A program made the translations under genes and the position numbers. Shown here one piece after another: positions 1 through 8,348 of a stretch of 64,000 nucleotides of DNA (the stretch's first letter is position 1; each line of letters starts with the position of its first letter). Under the pieces are notes generated by a model. That model saw only the letters and a list, made by a program, of their open reading frames with translations. It had not been told where the DNA came from and did no database searches. Source of the stretch: Alteromonadaceae bacterium XY-R5 (GTDB lineage: Bacteria; Pseudomonadota; Gammaproteobacteria; Enterobacterales; Alteromonadaceae); the NCBI GenBank assembly GCA_001660395.1, contig LXWE01000003.1, positions 124,001 through 188,000 on the forward strand, in the 5' to 3' direction.

Positions 1-1
1 T

Positions 2-1444
2 GACACAGGCGGTTATGCAGCCCGCCCTATCGCCGGTACTACCTATGGTGACTACCGTGAAGGCGACAGCTTCACCTTAAGTTTCGACGAAGAAACACTG
101 TACAAAGACGAGCTGGATTTAGGCAGCCTGAAACTGGAATACGAATTTGCCAATGGCATCGTACTGCGCTCGTTAACCGGCTATCAGAAAAAACGTGTAC
201 GTTACGATTCTGACTCTGATGCCTCGCAGGCACCGATTTATGTTAACGGCGATATCTTTGAAACCTATGAAGCCATCGAAGATCAGCGTAGCCAGGAAAT
301 TAACCTGATTTCGCCCACCAACGGCGACTTCGACTGGGTGGTCGGATACTACTATCAGGATAACGACATCGATCTGGATATGGCCGATATTCAGGCGGGT
401 TTCCCGACCGATATCATCGGCATGACTCACAAGAAAATGAGCGGTCTGTTCGCTCAGGCCAACTATCAGGTCGCCCCGGAGTGGGAAGTCCAGTTAGGTG
501 GTCGTTACTCACGCTATCAGGTTACCGGCACAGGTGGCATCTTTATCGGTGATGGCACCGCTTACTATCCTGAAGGTGGATTACAGGTTGCGAGTCTCGA
601 AGGCAATTACCGTGATAACCAGGTGACAGGTAAGTTGTCACTGAACTGGCAACCGCAAAAAGACACCCTTGTCTATGCCCAGGTATCAACTGGCTACAAG
701 CCTGGTGGCTTTAACTCGCTGACCTCGGAATTCGATAAAGAAAACGTCACCAGCTATGAACTTGGCTACAAGTTCACTGCGTTTGATAACCACGTTCGTA
801 CGCAGTTAGCAGCCTACGTTAACGACTATACCGACTTCCAGAACTCCGTTTTAGATACCTCTACCGGTGTTGAAGGGGTAGGTAATTTGCAGGATATGAC
901 CATCAAAGGTCTGGAAGCACAGGTTGAAGGTTACTTTGGTGCCTTCAAGTTTACTGGCAACCTGGGGTACATCTCGTCTGAACTGCAAGGCCAGACGTTT
1001 GTTAACGTGCGCAAACTGCCGGGCAGCGGTCTGGGTGTGCAATGTGCTGACGGTGTTGCCTCTAACCCACCTGTATGTTTTGACTATTCCGACTACTGGG
1101 AAACCACAGATGGCGGCGACGCCCTGTATGCGCCGAAATGGACATACAGCATGAACCTTTCTTATGAGTTTATTCCGGCGGATGGTTACTACCTGATCCC
1201 CCGTCTGAACTACTCACATCTGGATAAGCAATACAGCTATCTGGCTTACAACGACGTCTCTGACGTATTGCAAAGCCGTGATTTGCTGAATGCTGCAGTT
1301 GTCCTCACCAACGACGAATGGACAGTCGAACTCTATGCTACCAACCTGACAGATAAAGAATATATCTCAGGTCAGTACAGCACGACCGAGTTCTATGGCG
1401 CACCACGTCAGTTTGGCCTGAGACTCAGCGCCAGCTTCTTTTAG
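2..1444 (+). CDS. TonB-dependent receptor, C-terminal part (5' end outside window)
   Basis: The reading frame is open from base 2 and gives 480 residues of beta-barrel-like sequence: alternating aromatic and polar strands, glycine/asparagine-rich loops and a terminal Phe-Phe, as in outer-membrane barrels. Phrases such as YAQVSTGYKPGGFN and LGYKFTAFDN, and the final LRLSASFF, are typical of TonB-dependent receptors, which import large substrates across the outer membrane using ExbBD-TonB energy. The plug and signal peptide lie upstream of the window. A strong terminator follows. The next two genes encode an exported amidohydrolase and a Tat-exported DUF3237 protein, so the receptor may import their substrate (inference). 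The substrate cannot be read from the sequence. Confidence 0.93.
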   Translation, partial: DTGGYAARPIAGTTYGDYREGDSFTLSFDEETLYKDELDLGSLKLEYEFANGIVLRSLTGYQKKRVRYDSDSDASQAPIYVNGDIFETYEAIEDQRSQEINLISPTNGDFDWVVGYYYQDNDIDLDMADIQAGFPTDIIGMTHKKMSGLFAQANYQVAPEWEVQLGGRYSRYQVTGTGGIFIGDGTAYYPEGGLQVASLEGNYRDNQVTGKLSLNWQPQKDTLVYAQVSTGYKPGGFNSLTSEFDKENVTSYELGYKFTAFDNHVRTQLAAYVNDYTDFQNSVLDTSTGVEGVGNLQDMTIKGLEAQVEGYFGAFKFTGNLGYISSELQGQTFVNVRKLPGSGLGVQCADGVASNPPVCFDYSDYWETTDGGDALYAPKWTYSMNLSYEFIPADGYYLIPRLNYSHLDKQYSYLAYNDVSDVLQSRDLLNAAVVLTNDEWTVELYATNLTDKEYISGQYSTTEFYGAPRQFGLRLSASFF

Positions 1445-1476
1445 TACCTGAGTGTTTTCTCCACTTTGGTGTGCCT

Positions 1477-1503
1477 GAGGCGCCGCCCGGCGCCTCTTTT
1501 TTA
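1477..1503 (+). terminator. Rho-independent terminator after TonB receptor
   Basis: A perfect 8-bp stem (GAGGCGCC / GGCGCCTC, 1477-1484 and 1489-1496) with a 4-base loop is followed by a run of T. It lies 33 bases after the receptor stop codon and ends the upstream transcript before the amidohydrolase gene. Confidence 0.9.
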
Positions 1504-1522
1504 TATCTAACGGAGTGAAGCT

Positions 1523-3268
1523 ATGTCTTTTCACTTATCCCAGCGTTTACTTCGCCCGGTTACCGGCAAGCTTGCCAGCGTATTGCTGAGCTTGAGCCTG
1601 TTGAACGGTTGCGGTGAGCCCGCCCAAACTGAATTTGCTGATCAAGTGATTATGGGCGGTGATATTTATACCTCAGACAGTGAACGCCCTCATGCCAGCG
1701 CAGTCGCCATTAAAGACGGAAAGTTTGTCTATGTCGGTGAAGATGGCGGCGCCGAACACTGGGTTGGCCCCCATACCCAGATCACCCAATTACATCACAA
1801 TACCGTGCTGCCAGGACTCATCGACGGCCATACCCATGCCGGCATCCTGTCACTGTTTAACTCCATTGAACTGGTGTCCGCGCCCGACCCTTCGGTGGAT
1901 AAACTGCTGCCCTGGCTCAAACACTACGCAGAAGCAAACCCCGATATTCCGGTACTGATCATCGACTACTTTCTGACGGGTGATTTCGGATTACAAGGCC
2001 CCAACAAAGCCATGTTAGATGCGGTAGTCAGCGATCGCCCGGTGGCCCTGCTGGATGATTCTGGCCACAGCATGTGGCTCAACAGCAAAGCGCTGGAAAT
2101 GATGGGCGTAGATAAAAACACCCCGGATCCCGCGCCCGGTTTGGCCTACTATCAGCGTGATGCCAATGGCGAACCCACCGGCTGGATTAAAGAATTCACC
2201 ATGGCGGCCATTCAGGAACGCCTGCTCAATCAGGCCGAACCAGCACAGTTCAAACAGCATCTGGCTGAGTTTCTGCAATATCTGGCCAGTCAGGGCGTTA
2301 CTCATCTTTATGACGGCGGCAATTTAGGCCTACACGACAGGGTCTATTCCACACTGGCAGAACTGGATAAAGAAGGCCGTTTACCTTTGTATTACGAAGG
2401 CACCTTCCATGTGCATTTGCCAAATCAGCTGGATGACGCCATTCCCACGTTAGAGCGATTGCGTGAGCAATATGGCAGCCAGCATCTGCGCTTTACCACG
2501 GTCAAAATTCACTTCGATGGCGTGCATGAAATTCGCACCTCTGCCATCACTGAACCTTTCGAAGGACAGCCTCACAATCTGGGCGGCACCCTGATTAGCC
2601 AGCAAAAGCTAGAGCAGTTTATCCAGCAATTGCACGCGCATAAGCTCGACCTGCACATGCACTGCGTAGGCGACAGAGCCACCAAAATTGCTTTGGATGC
2701 CTACCAGAACACCATGCAACCCGACTGGGAGTATCCACGTATGACCCTGGCCCATTTAGAGCTGGTGCGCGAAGAGGACATTCCCCGCTTCAAACAATTA
2801 GGTGTCGTGGCCAATTTCACGCCGCACTGGATGGGCGATTTGGTTCAGGGCGGTGAAGAAACCCTGGGCGAACGCAACCACCATAAAATGCGCACCGGCA
2901 GCTTCTTTGATGCCGAAGCCACCGTCAGCTTCTCCAGCGATGTGGTAGTACCGTCTGAATGGCACCGCGCTGCGCCGCTGTTTGGTATGCAGGTGGGCAT
3001 GTTAAGACAGGAGCCCGCCGACGGTAAAAACGCCCATATCATGCCACCTGCTAATGAACGCGTGTCGCTGGAACAAATGCTCCAGGGCTACACCATGGGC
3101 GGCGCTTACCAGTTACGTGAAGATGACCAGATTGGCTCCATCAGCCCCGGCAAAAATGCGGATCTAGTGATCTTAAACGGCAACCTGTTTAACCGCGATC
3201 CTTACCTGATTTACACCCTGACCGTCAGGCAGACCCTGCTCGATGGCAAAACTGTTTACCAACAATAA
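1523..3268 (+). CDS. YtcJ-like amidohydrolase, predicted lipoprotein (581 aa)
   Basis: A metal-dependent hydrolase of the amidohydrolase superfamily, YtcJ/N-substituted formamide deformylase type. The N-terminus has a hydrophobic stretch ending in LLNGC (Cys30), a probable lipobox, so the mature enzyme is likely membrane-anchored in the periplasm. After a small beta domain comes the metal motif DGHTH (about residues 101-105). Further candidate metal ligands lie in LHMHCVGD, TLAHLEL and FSSDV. The C-terminal segment SPGKNADLVIL is the usual closing motif of the superfamily. The start has a GGAG site (CGGAGTGAAGCT-ATG). It lies 10 bases before the DUF3237 gene and is probably co-transcribed with it. 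Substrate unknown; hydrolysis of an imported amide or cyclic amide is likely from the family. Confidence 0.88.
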   Translation: MSFHLSQRLLRPVTGKLASVLLSLSLLNGCGEPAQTEFADQVIMGGDIYTSDSERPHASAVAIKDGKFVYVGEDGGAEHWVGPHTQITQLHHNTVLPGLIDGHTHAGILSLFNSIELVSAPDPSVDKLLPWLKHYAEANPDIPVLIIDYFLTGDFGLQGPNKAMLDAVVSDRPVALLDDSGHSMWLNSKALEMMGVDKNTPDPAPGLAYYQRDANGEPTGWIKEFTMAAIQERLLNQAEPAQFKQHLAEFLQYLASQGVTHLYDGGNLGLHDRVYSTLAELDKEGRLPLYYEGTFHVHLPNQLDDAIPTLERLREQYGSQHLRFTTVKIHFDGVHEIRTSAITEPFEGQPHNLGGTLISQQKLEQFIQQLHAHKLDLHMHCVGDRATKIALDAYQNTMQPDWEYPRMTLAHLELVREEDIPRFKQLGVVANFTPHWMGDLVQGGEETLGERNHHKMRTGSFFDAEATVSFSSDVVVPSEWHRAAPLFGMQVGMLRQEPADGKNAHIMPPANERVSLEQMLQGYTMGGAYQLREDDQIGSISPGKNADLVILNGNLFNRDPYLIYTLTVRQTLLDGKTVYQQ

Positions 3269-3278
3269 GGAAAATAAG

Positions 3279-3884
3279 ATGAGTGAAACTATGAGTCGTC
3301 GCCAGGCCTTGTTTATGACCGCTGGCACCCTGGGTACCGCCATGCTGGGCGCAGCTGCCATCAGTGGCAAAGCCAGTGCCGCGACAATGGGCAAAGAGCC
3401 TGCCGACAGCACCTTTGACACCGAAATGGTGCTAAAAATTTTGGTGAAACTGGGTGAAACCGAAGACATGGGCGAAAGCGCCGATGGTCATCGTATTAAC
3501 TACCCTATCATTGGCGGCACCTTCACCGGTAAAGGCATGAAAGGCACCGTTATTCCGGGCGGAGCCGATATGTCGGTACGTCGTAACGATGGCGTAACCT
3601 GGGTAGATGCCCTGTATCGCCTGCGCACCGACGATGGTCAGGTGATCATCATTCACAATGCCGGCATCTGGCGTCCTAACGAAGACGGTCTGCGTAAACT
3701 ACAAGCCGGTGAAAAACTGGAAGAAAAAGACTATTACTGCCTGACCTCTCCTTACTTCCGTACCCCGCCAGGAAAGCACGCCTGGATGAGCCAGTACATT
3801 TATGTTGGCACCATTGATGATGTCAGCGAAAACGAAGTGCTGATTAAGTGTTACACCGTCAGACAAAAAAACGCTGCGCTGTAA
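3279..3884 (+). CDS. Tat-exported DUF3237 domain protein (201 aa)
   Basis: I place the start at ATG 3279, behind the A-rich AAGGAAAATAAG site, not at the upstream in-frame ATG inside the amidohydrolase gene. The N-terminus has a twin-arginine signal (MSRRQALFMTAG), a hydrophobic core and a cleavage-like ASA/AT region near residue 35. The mature part carries DUF3237 hallmarks: a GKGMKGTVIPGGAD segment, then WVDALYRLRTDDGQ and a NAGIWRP motif. DUF3237 proteins are small barrels of unproven function, often next to catabolic hydrolases. Tat export suggests folding or cofactor binding before export. It probably works in the periplasm with the upstream amidohydrolase (inference from adjacency). Confidence 0.85.
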   Translation: MSETMSRRQALFMTAGTLGTAMLGAAAISGKASAATMGKEPADSTFDTEMVLKILVKLGETEDMGESADGHRINYPIIGGTFTGKGMKGTVIPGGADMSVRRNDGVTWVDALYRLRTDDGQVIIIHNAGIWRPNEDGLRKLQAGEKLEEKDYYCLTSPYFRTPPGKHAWMSQYIYVGTIDDVSENEVLIKCYTVRQKNAAL

Positions 3885-3977
3885 CCCGCGTTTTTGCACC
3901 AAGGTCAAGCGGGTCGATCGCTGTTGTTCTGGAGGATGCGATTGACAGGCTTGCCCTGGTGCAGCCCCTATTTTCTG

Positions 3978-4226
3978 TTACTGGCCGATGATTTTCAGGG
4001 CGATATAAGGGGTTAAATTCAGTACCCAGATAATCAATTTATACTGCCCTAAAAAACGTAAATAAATGTCTTTCAACTGGGCTTCAGACAAGCCAAACAA
4101 ACGCTGATGTAACGCCAAAATCTGATTCTGAAAGCCAAGTAATATCAGGGTAGATAAACACAACACGGCAACATTAATCACAGTGCACCAGCCAAAAAAA
4201 GTGGTCAGAGTGGCAATATTCAACAT
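3978..4226 (-). CDS. Small two-helix membrane protein, DUF6868-like (82 aa)
   Basis: This 82-residue protein has a hydrophobic helix near residues 10-32 (TVINVAVLCLSTLILLGF), a polar middle with HQRLFGLSEAQLKDI and a second hydrophobic stretch near 62-80. The order FFGW / TVIN / LHxRxFxLS / YKL matches the small membrane family I know as DUF6868, found in many gammaproteobacteria. No function is established. It is monocistronic between the DUF3237 gene and a divergent binding-protein gene. Confidence 0.7.
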   Translation of the reverse strand: MLNIATLTTFFGWCTVINVAVLCLSTLILLGFQNQILALHQRLFGLSEAQLKDIYLRFLGQYKLIIWVLNLTPYIALKIIGQ

Positions 4227-4382
4227 AGGGTGAAAAACTCAATTAAACCTATACTGAGCATAGTTAAGCCGCACGATCACCGCAGTTAAATACGCAGCAA
4301 TCTAAGGCTTTATTGAGACGGATCAACTCAGCCAGATTCACCTTTCTCGTGTTATGCATTGCGCTGGCACAGGAGTAGTAAC

Positions 4383-5117
4383 ATGGAATGTGCAAAGCGC
4401 TCACACATCACACTCAGCCTACTGCTGCTATGGCTTGCCTCAACCGGCCTGTTTGCCCAGCCGCATCTTTACTTTGCTGGCACCGAGCGCTCTGTCTTAT
4501 CTGATATCTCCGAACACATACTGATCGAAGCCTACGCCTCTATTGGCATTGAAGTCTCACGTTTAGATGCGCCTAACTCCCGCAGCCTGCAATTAAGTGT
4601 TGATGGCGTGTCTGACGGCCAGTTAAATCGCAAAGGCGGATTAAGCCAGAACTACCCGGAGTTAATCCAGATCCCGGTGCCGATTCAGCGCATCGAGGTG
4701 TATATATTCACTCACACATTAACCCCGCACATTCGCGACTGGCAAAGCCTGTTGCCATACACCATTGCCTACCCTCGAGGGGTGCTGTATTACGAAGAAA
4801 AATTGAAAGGCTTTAATACAATCGCACTGAATAACTACCAGCAGGTCTTTCAGTTTTTAGACAAAGGCCGGGCCGACTTCGCCGTCGCCAGCTACGCCAG
4901 CGGCATCACCACCATCAACGCGTACCAACTTACCCAGGCCAGGCCACTGGCAAAAATTGATGAAATTCCCCTTTATCATTATCTGCATGTTCGCCATCGG
5001 GAGTTAGTACCCGCCATCACCCGCGCATTACAAACCATGCAGGATAACGGACGTATTGATGCCATCAGTCAGCAGTTTAAAGAACTGGCGGTAGAAGAAG
5101 AGTTAGCGAAGAATTGA
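4383..5117 (+). CDS. Periplasmic solute-binding-like protein (244 aa)
   Basis: The start ATG 4383 follows AGGAG (4371-4375) at 7 bases; an earlier in-frame ATG lacks such a site. The N-terminus is a Sec signal peptide (LSLLLLWLASTGLFAQ). The rest resembles type 2 periplasmic binding proteins (SBP family 3 fold), with conserved-looking stretches YPRGVLYYEEKLKGF and FQFLDKGRADFAVASY. No ABC transporter genes are adjacent; such orphan binding proteins are common in Alteromonadales and may serve sensing. The 3' end overlaps the opposite-strand membrane-protein gene by 15 bases. Confidence 0.75.
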   Translation: MECAKRSHITLSLLLLWLASTGLFAQPHLYFAGTERSVLSDISEHILIEAYASIGIEVSRLDAPNSRSLQLSVDGVSDGQLNRKGGLSQNYPELIQIPVPIQRIEVYIFTHTLTPHIRDWQSLLPYTIAYPRGVLYYEEKLKGFNTIALNNYQQVFQFLDKGRADFAVASYASGITTINAYQLTQARPLAKIDEIPLYHYLHVRHRELVPAITRALQTMQDNGRIDAISQQFKELAVEEELAKN

Positions 5118-5672
5118 TACGGCAGTTTGTACCCACTGATAAAGCCCCAGAAGCGCAGATAACAGTGGATCAGAAATACTATGCAGAAAGAATGCGAGAA
5201 CATAAAAACATAGTGCGGGTAACATTAAGTAACCGAAAAACTGCTGATACTTATGCTCGTTATTCCGCTTATCGTAATGATCAACCACCTCGCCAATGAG
5301 CCTGACAGCGATAAGCACTAACGCAACATACATACACACTGCCGACCAGCCAGAAAAATGAAATACATACTCACAACGGCGGCAAAGGGTCATCGCCAGA
5401 TCATTTTGCAGCAGCCCAAACGTCCCCGATATCAGCACCGCGCCAGACAGCAGAATATTCTTTAAACGCCTGAGCAAAGGGACATGATTTGGCACATAAA
5501 TGCTGGCTTTGCGCTTTTGCTCAGCCAGTTGCATTCTGTCCAGCGCCGCCCGTTTTTGTGTTTCTTTCGTGAGTTCCTCAAACCTATGTGGAAACTGCTT
5601 CTTATCAATGTTCTCAAGCGCCTCTGCCAACTCGTCGTCAGAATACACTTTGTAATTAGGTACGTTACTCAA
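5103..5672 (-). CDS. Hypothetical membrane protein (189 aa)
   Basis: I do not recognise a family. The first 60 residues are charged and probably helical (SDDELAEALENIDKKQF, KETQKRAALDRMQLAEQK), then come about four hydrophobic segments: about residues 72-92, 105-127, 143-166 and 170-188. This fits a cytoplasmic N-terminal helix with a small membrane domain. It converges with the upstream binding-protein gene, overlapping it by 15 bases. A candidate 35-residue membrane peptide gene lies 44 bases before its start on the same strand and could share its transcript. Confidence 0.65.
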   Translation of the reverse strand: MSNVPNYKVYSDDELAEALENIDKKQFPHRFEELTKETQKRAALDRMQLAEQKRKASIYVPNHVPLLRRLKNILLSGAVLISGTFGLLQNDLAMTLCRRCEYVFHFSGWSAVCMYVALVLIAVRLIGEVVDHYDKRNNEHKYQQFFGYLMLPALCFYVLAFFLHSISDPLLSALLGLYQWVQTAVSILR

Positions 5673-5716
5673 GCTTCTCTTCCCTGCCTCAAGCCTAAAT
5701 ATTTTGCTTGCGGTGA

Positions 5717-5824
5717 TTACTCTGCGTCATCTACTTTGCGTAAAAAGGCAGCCAACAATCCGATACCAAGTAACGCAGATAAGGCCCCGGAAAGCCCAAG
5801 GCGGTTAAGAAATATTTCCATCAT
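5717..5824 (-). CDS. Candidate 35-residue membrane peptide
   Basis: A short frame reads MMEIFLNRLGLSGALSALL..., then GIGLLAAFLRKVDDAE and stop: one predicted transmembrane helix with a charged C-terminus. ATG 5824 is preceded by GGAGA (5831-5835) at 6 bases, a good ribosome site. The gene lies upstream of, and on the same strand as, the 189-residue membrane protein. The composition and ribosome site make it credible, but there is no recognised family. Confidence 0.5.
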   Translation of the reverse strand: MMEIFLNRLGLSGALSALLGIGLLAAFLRKVDDAE

Positions 5825-5938
5825 TTCGAATCTCCTTTTCGATGGTGAGTTATCTGCAATTCCATTGCAGAATAAGGCCTTGACACATCACCTGTTTGCT
5901 TTAATGATCCATTCAGATCATTGACCAGGGAAGGGACT

Positions 5939-6175
5939 ATGTTTAGTAAAAAGCACATTTGTGGCGGCTGCGGCGAAAAGGTAAACGCTCGTAAAGCGCC
6001 AAAGGGCAGCTTATTAATTCTGATTATTCTGCTGATCCTGTTTATTATTCCGGGGCTGATATACCTTATCTGGATGCTCAGCAATCGCCAGGATCAATGC
6101 CCCAAATGCAAAAGCCTCGACGTAGTACCGCTAAAATCCCCACGTGGCAAAGCCCTAGCCCAGCAATACAGCTAA
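5939..6175 (+). CDS. Small zinc-ribbon membrane protein (78 aa)
   Basis: The chosen start is ATG 5939, with an AGGGAAGGG ribosome site just upstream; a TTG 18 bases earlier is less likely. The protein has a CGGC pair near residues 7-10, a hydrophobic helix (LLILIILLILFIIPGLIYLIW, about residues 23-43) and a second pair CPKC near residue 54. Two CxxC knuckles flanking a membrane helix suggest a zinc ribbon split by a transmembrane segment. Function unknown; it stands alone. Confidence 0.6.
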   Translation: MFSKKHICGGCGEKVNARKAPKGSLLILIILLILFIIPGLIYLIWMLSNRQDQCPKCKSLDVVPLKSPRGKALAQQYS

Positions 6176-6220
6176 AAAGCCCAAACCCACTCCCCAAAGT
6201 GCTGTCGCTAACATGACGGC

Positions 6221-6448
6221 ATGAACCAAGAAAACCTCACTCTCCACTACGGCCTACGCAGTTTCGATCAGGCTCAGCAGATTACCACCGAGGTGTGCAA
6301 CGTGCTGGGCCATGGCAAACACCGCATGGCCATCAATCTGTTGCTTGAAACTGCAACTGCTGAAACCCAGCTGGGCATCATAGTTTGTATGCCGCAGCTT
6401 GATACTTGCACTAACAGTTCAGCGGTGCAACACCCATATCTTGTATAA
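6221..6448 (+). pseudogene. Truncated 5' remnant of a hypothetical gene
   Basis: The first 52 residues (for example HYGLRSFDQAQQITTEVC and INLLLETATAETQLG) look like a genuine conserved N-terminus, similar to what I recall from phage-associated hypothetical proteins. After ETQLG the sequence loses protein-like character and ends soon, overlapping the 3' end of the opposite-strand lipoprotein gene. The simplest reading is a gene cut off by rearrangement. Its role is unknown. Confidence 0.4.
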
Positions 6449-7052
6449 AAGTAAATTGGATGGGCTTCAAATGCACGCCTTCACCTGAAACCGATATTGC
6501 TGGCAGTTCAACTGAAAAGTGCTTAAGCAAGCGTGGGATGTTGTTGTAAGTCAGGCTAAACGAAAAGCCCGTATTGAAGCTGCGCTTACCGCCTAACCAA
6601 AGTTCATAGGACTCTGTTTTGCCCTCTACCAAACGGGTTGTTGCCAGCGAGACATAAGCGCCATTTTGATTAACCCAAATCCCCTCTATGGGGATTTGCC
6701 ATTCATCTTCAGAATCGAGATCCCTGACCGTGACGTTTTCGTCCAACAATCCAATTTGAATGCCATCAGGCGCCTTAATTTTTCCATGGATAGAGAGAGA
6801 TCCCAGCGATTGTTCGTGTTCTGAACTTGAGGCCGACATCTCTAAAGCTGCGCCTTTACCTAACTCGATGGCAATCGAGTCCCTTTCACCTGTCCCGCAG
6901 TTTGATTCACGAAAAAGCGTACCGCCTTCGTAATAAGGTTGATGGTAAGTGCGAGAGATAGGCACGCAGCCAATTACAGCCACAAGCACCAGTATCAGAA
7001 AACTGCACTTTCGGGGCTTACTGATAGTGATGGTTGGTTTACTACTTACCAA
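6411..7052 (-). CDS. Putative lipoprotein (213 aa)
   Basis: The N-terminus is basic (SKPTITISKPRKCSF), then hydrophobic, ending in VAVIGC near residue 29, a lipobox. The mature part is beta-rich without a recognised domain. The only start in the frame is a TTG at 7052 overlapping the stop of the upstream glutathione-transferase gene (TTGGTAA), which suggests translational coupling. The surface or periplasmic role is unknown. Its 3' end runs into the truncated remnant on the other strand. Confidence 0.6.
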   Translation of the reverse strand: MVSSKPTITISKPRKCSFLILVLVAVIGCVPISRTYHQPYYEGGTLFRESNCGTGERDSIAIELGKGAALEMSASSSEHEQSLGSLSIHGKIKAPDGIQIGLLDENVTVRDLDSEDEWQIPIEGIWVNQNGAYVSLATTRLVEGKTESYELWLGGKRSFNTGFSFSLTYNNIPRLLKHFSVELPAISVSGEGVHLKPIQFTFIQDMGVAPLNC

Positions 7053-7636
7053 CCTTTAGCAACCAGCTCGGCTTGTTGCATTAATGGCCAGTCGAGCAGG
7101 CTTTGCTGATATTTACCTGCGTCGCCCTCAAACACGACGCCGTAATGCTTAAGGCGATAAGCCAGCACCGCGTAAAAGGCATCAACTGCGCCTGCGGCAT
7201 CAAACATAAACGGCAGGGTTGCCGCGCTAAAAATGGCCTCGACTCGGGCTAACTCTCTGCCCAGGGCTGGGGTCAGGTTGTCGAGTGGCGGCACGGCTGC
7301 AAAGGTGAAAGGGCAGGTGCTGCGCAATTGCGTAAAGCCCGAATGCATTTCGGCGCACAGGCTTCTGGCCATGGCGCGTGCTTCTTGCTGTTGGGGGTAT
7401 AAGGCGCCGCTTGCGACTTCATTAAGATATTCGGCGATAGCAAGGGAATCGTGGATAACAATAGCGCCAGTGTCTAACACAGGCACCAGCCCTGCTGGCG
7501 AGTTGTCTTTTAGCCACGCCAATTGGGCATCATCGGTAAGGTCGACAACGTCAAGCTCAATGGCCACATTTGCAATCTGCGCACATAACCACACCCGCAG
7601 CGACCAGGTAGAACCGATTCCAACGATTAATTTCAT
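7046..7636 (-). CDS. Glutathione S-transferase family protein (196 aa)
   Basis: Start ATG 7636 (MKLIVGIGSTWSLRVWL) follows AGGA at 9 bases; the frame extends upstream without a better start. Residues 1-75 form the thioredoxin-like GSH-binding domain, with the Ser of STWSLR as likely catalytic residue, PVLDTG as the cis-Pro site and HDSLAIAEYL, in which Asp-Ser binds glutathione. The rest is the helical domain. It resembles the maleylacetoacetate isomerase/zeta-like group loosely, but the substrate is unknown. The downstream lipoprotein gene overlaps its stop codon. Confidence 0.85.
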   Translation of the reverse strand: MKLIVGIGSTWSLRVWLCAQIANVAIELDVVDLTDDAQLAWLKDNSPAGLVPVLDTGAIVIHDSLAIAEYLNEVASGALYPQQQEARAMARSLCAEMHSGFTQLRSTCPFTFAAVPPLDNLTPALGRELARVEAIFSAATLPFMFDAAGAVDAFYAVLAYRLKHYGVVFEGDAGKYQQSLLDWPLMQQAELVAKGW

Positions 7637-7739
7637 CACATAACATCCTGTAGTTGTTTTCACCAGACTAACGCGAAACACAGTTAACTTACCAGCCCAT
7701 CATCGACTCTGGTTTAACGCCTGAATCGCCTTAGGATAT

Positions 7740-7829
7740 TTACCTTTTTGCCATCGGATTTTTGGGGTTAAGTTGCAGCATGTCCCATAAGTTGCCGTAC
7801 AAATATTTAAATACGGCCACATTGCCAAA
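7740..7829 (-). pseudogene. 3' relic of a duplicated glyoxalase-family gene
   Basis: Reading leftward, this stretch encodes FGNVAVFKYLYGNLW, then DMLQLNPKNPMAKR and a stop. That is nearly identical to the last 29 residues of the intact VOC protein 500-600 bases away (YGTVAVFEDLYGNLW, then DLLQLNPDHPMAKR). Similarity continues past the stop codons (AACGCCTGAATCG in both). It is the tail of a second copy whose 5' part is lost. On the other strand, 7840-7914 reads as a possible C-terminal tail (ATALQIMLWQDYTDKTLQLK) of another lost gene. The whole 7682-7990 gap seems to be gene debris. Confidence 0.75.
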
Positions 7830-7990
7830 CGAAGGCCTCTCCATCCATCGCCACCGCATTACAAATTATGCTCTGGCAAGATTACACCGATAAAACCTTG
7901 CAGCTAAAGTAACCGCTTAGCGGTGTCAGCCGGGCGGCTTTATTCTGTCTGTGTGGCTTTTACGCTATAGTCTCGGCACTCTGTTAAGTG

Positions 7991-8236
7991 ATGAATAATC
8001 TTATGAAGTCTGGGTTCTCTTTTCTGCGCACACTGTTTTTGGGCGCATGTCGGTTAGTTGCACTACTTGTGCTTTGTCTCGTCGCCATACCTTTACTGCT
8101 CACCGGCTCGCGCTATTTTCGGCAAACCCAAGGTCTAGTGGCAGAGCCCAGCAAAGCGGGCTGGATTGTCATCTCGACGTTTTATCTGCTGATAGCCACG
8201 GTATCAGGCGCAGTCTGGTTTTATCTTCAGCATTAA
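7991..8236 (+). CDS. Small membrane protein (81 aa)
   Basis: The start is ATG 7991 (a GTG just before it is in frame). Two hydrophobic helices are predicted, about residues 15-40 (LFLGACRLVALLVLCLVAI) and 60-80 (WIVISTFYLLIATVSGAVWF), with a short polar loop between. No family recognised. The ribosome site is weak (TAAG), so expression is less certain than for its neighbours. Confidence 0.5.
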   Translation: MNNLMKSGFSFLRTLFLGACRLVALLVLCLVAIPLLLTGSRYFRQTQGLVAEPSKAGWIVISTFYLLIATVSGAVWFYLQH

Positions 8237-8348
8237 TCCCTTTATAAGCCCTCGACTTGAGCTTGCTTACGGATGTCACTTCGCTGCTTCGCGAGAAGGT
8301 AAACGCAGTTCATGTTGGGTGACCAACGCCTGAATCGACGTGTGATAC

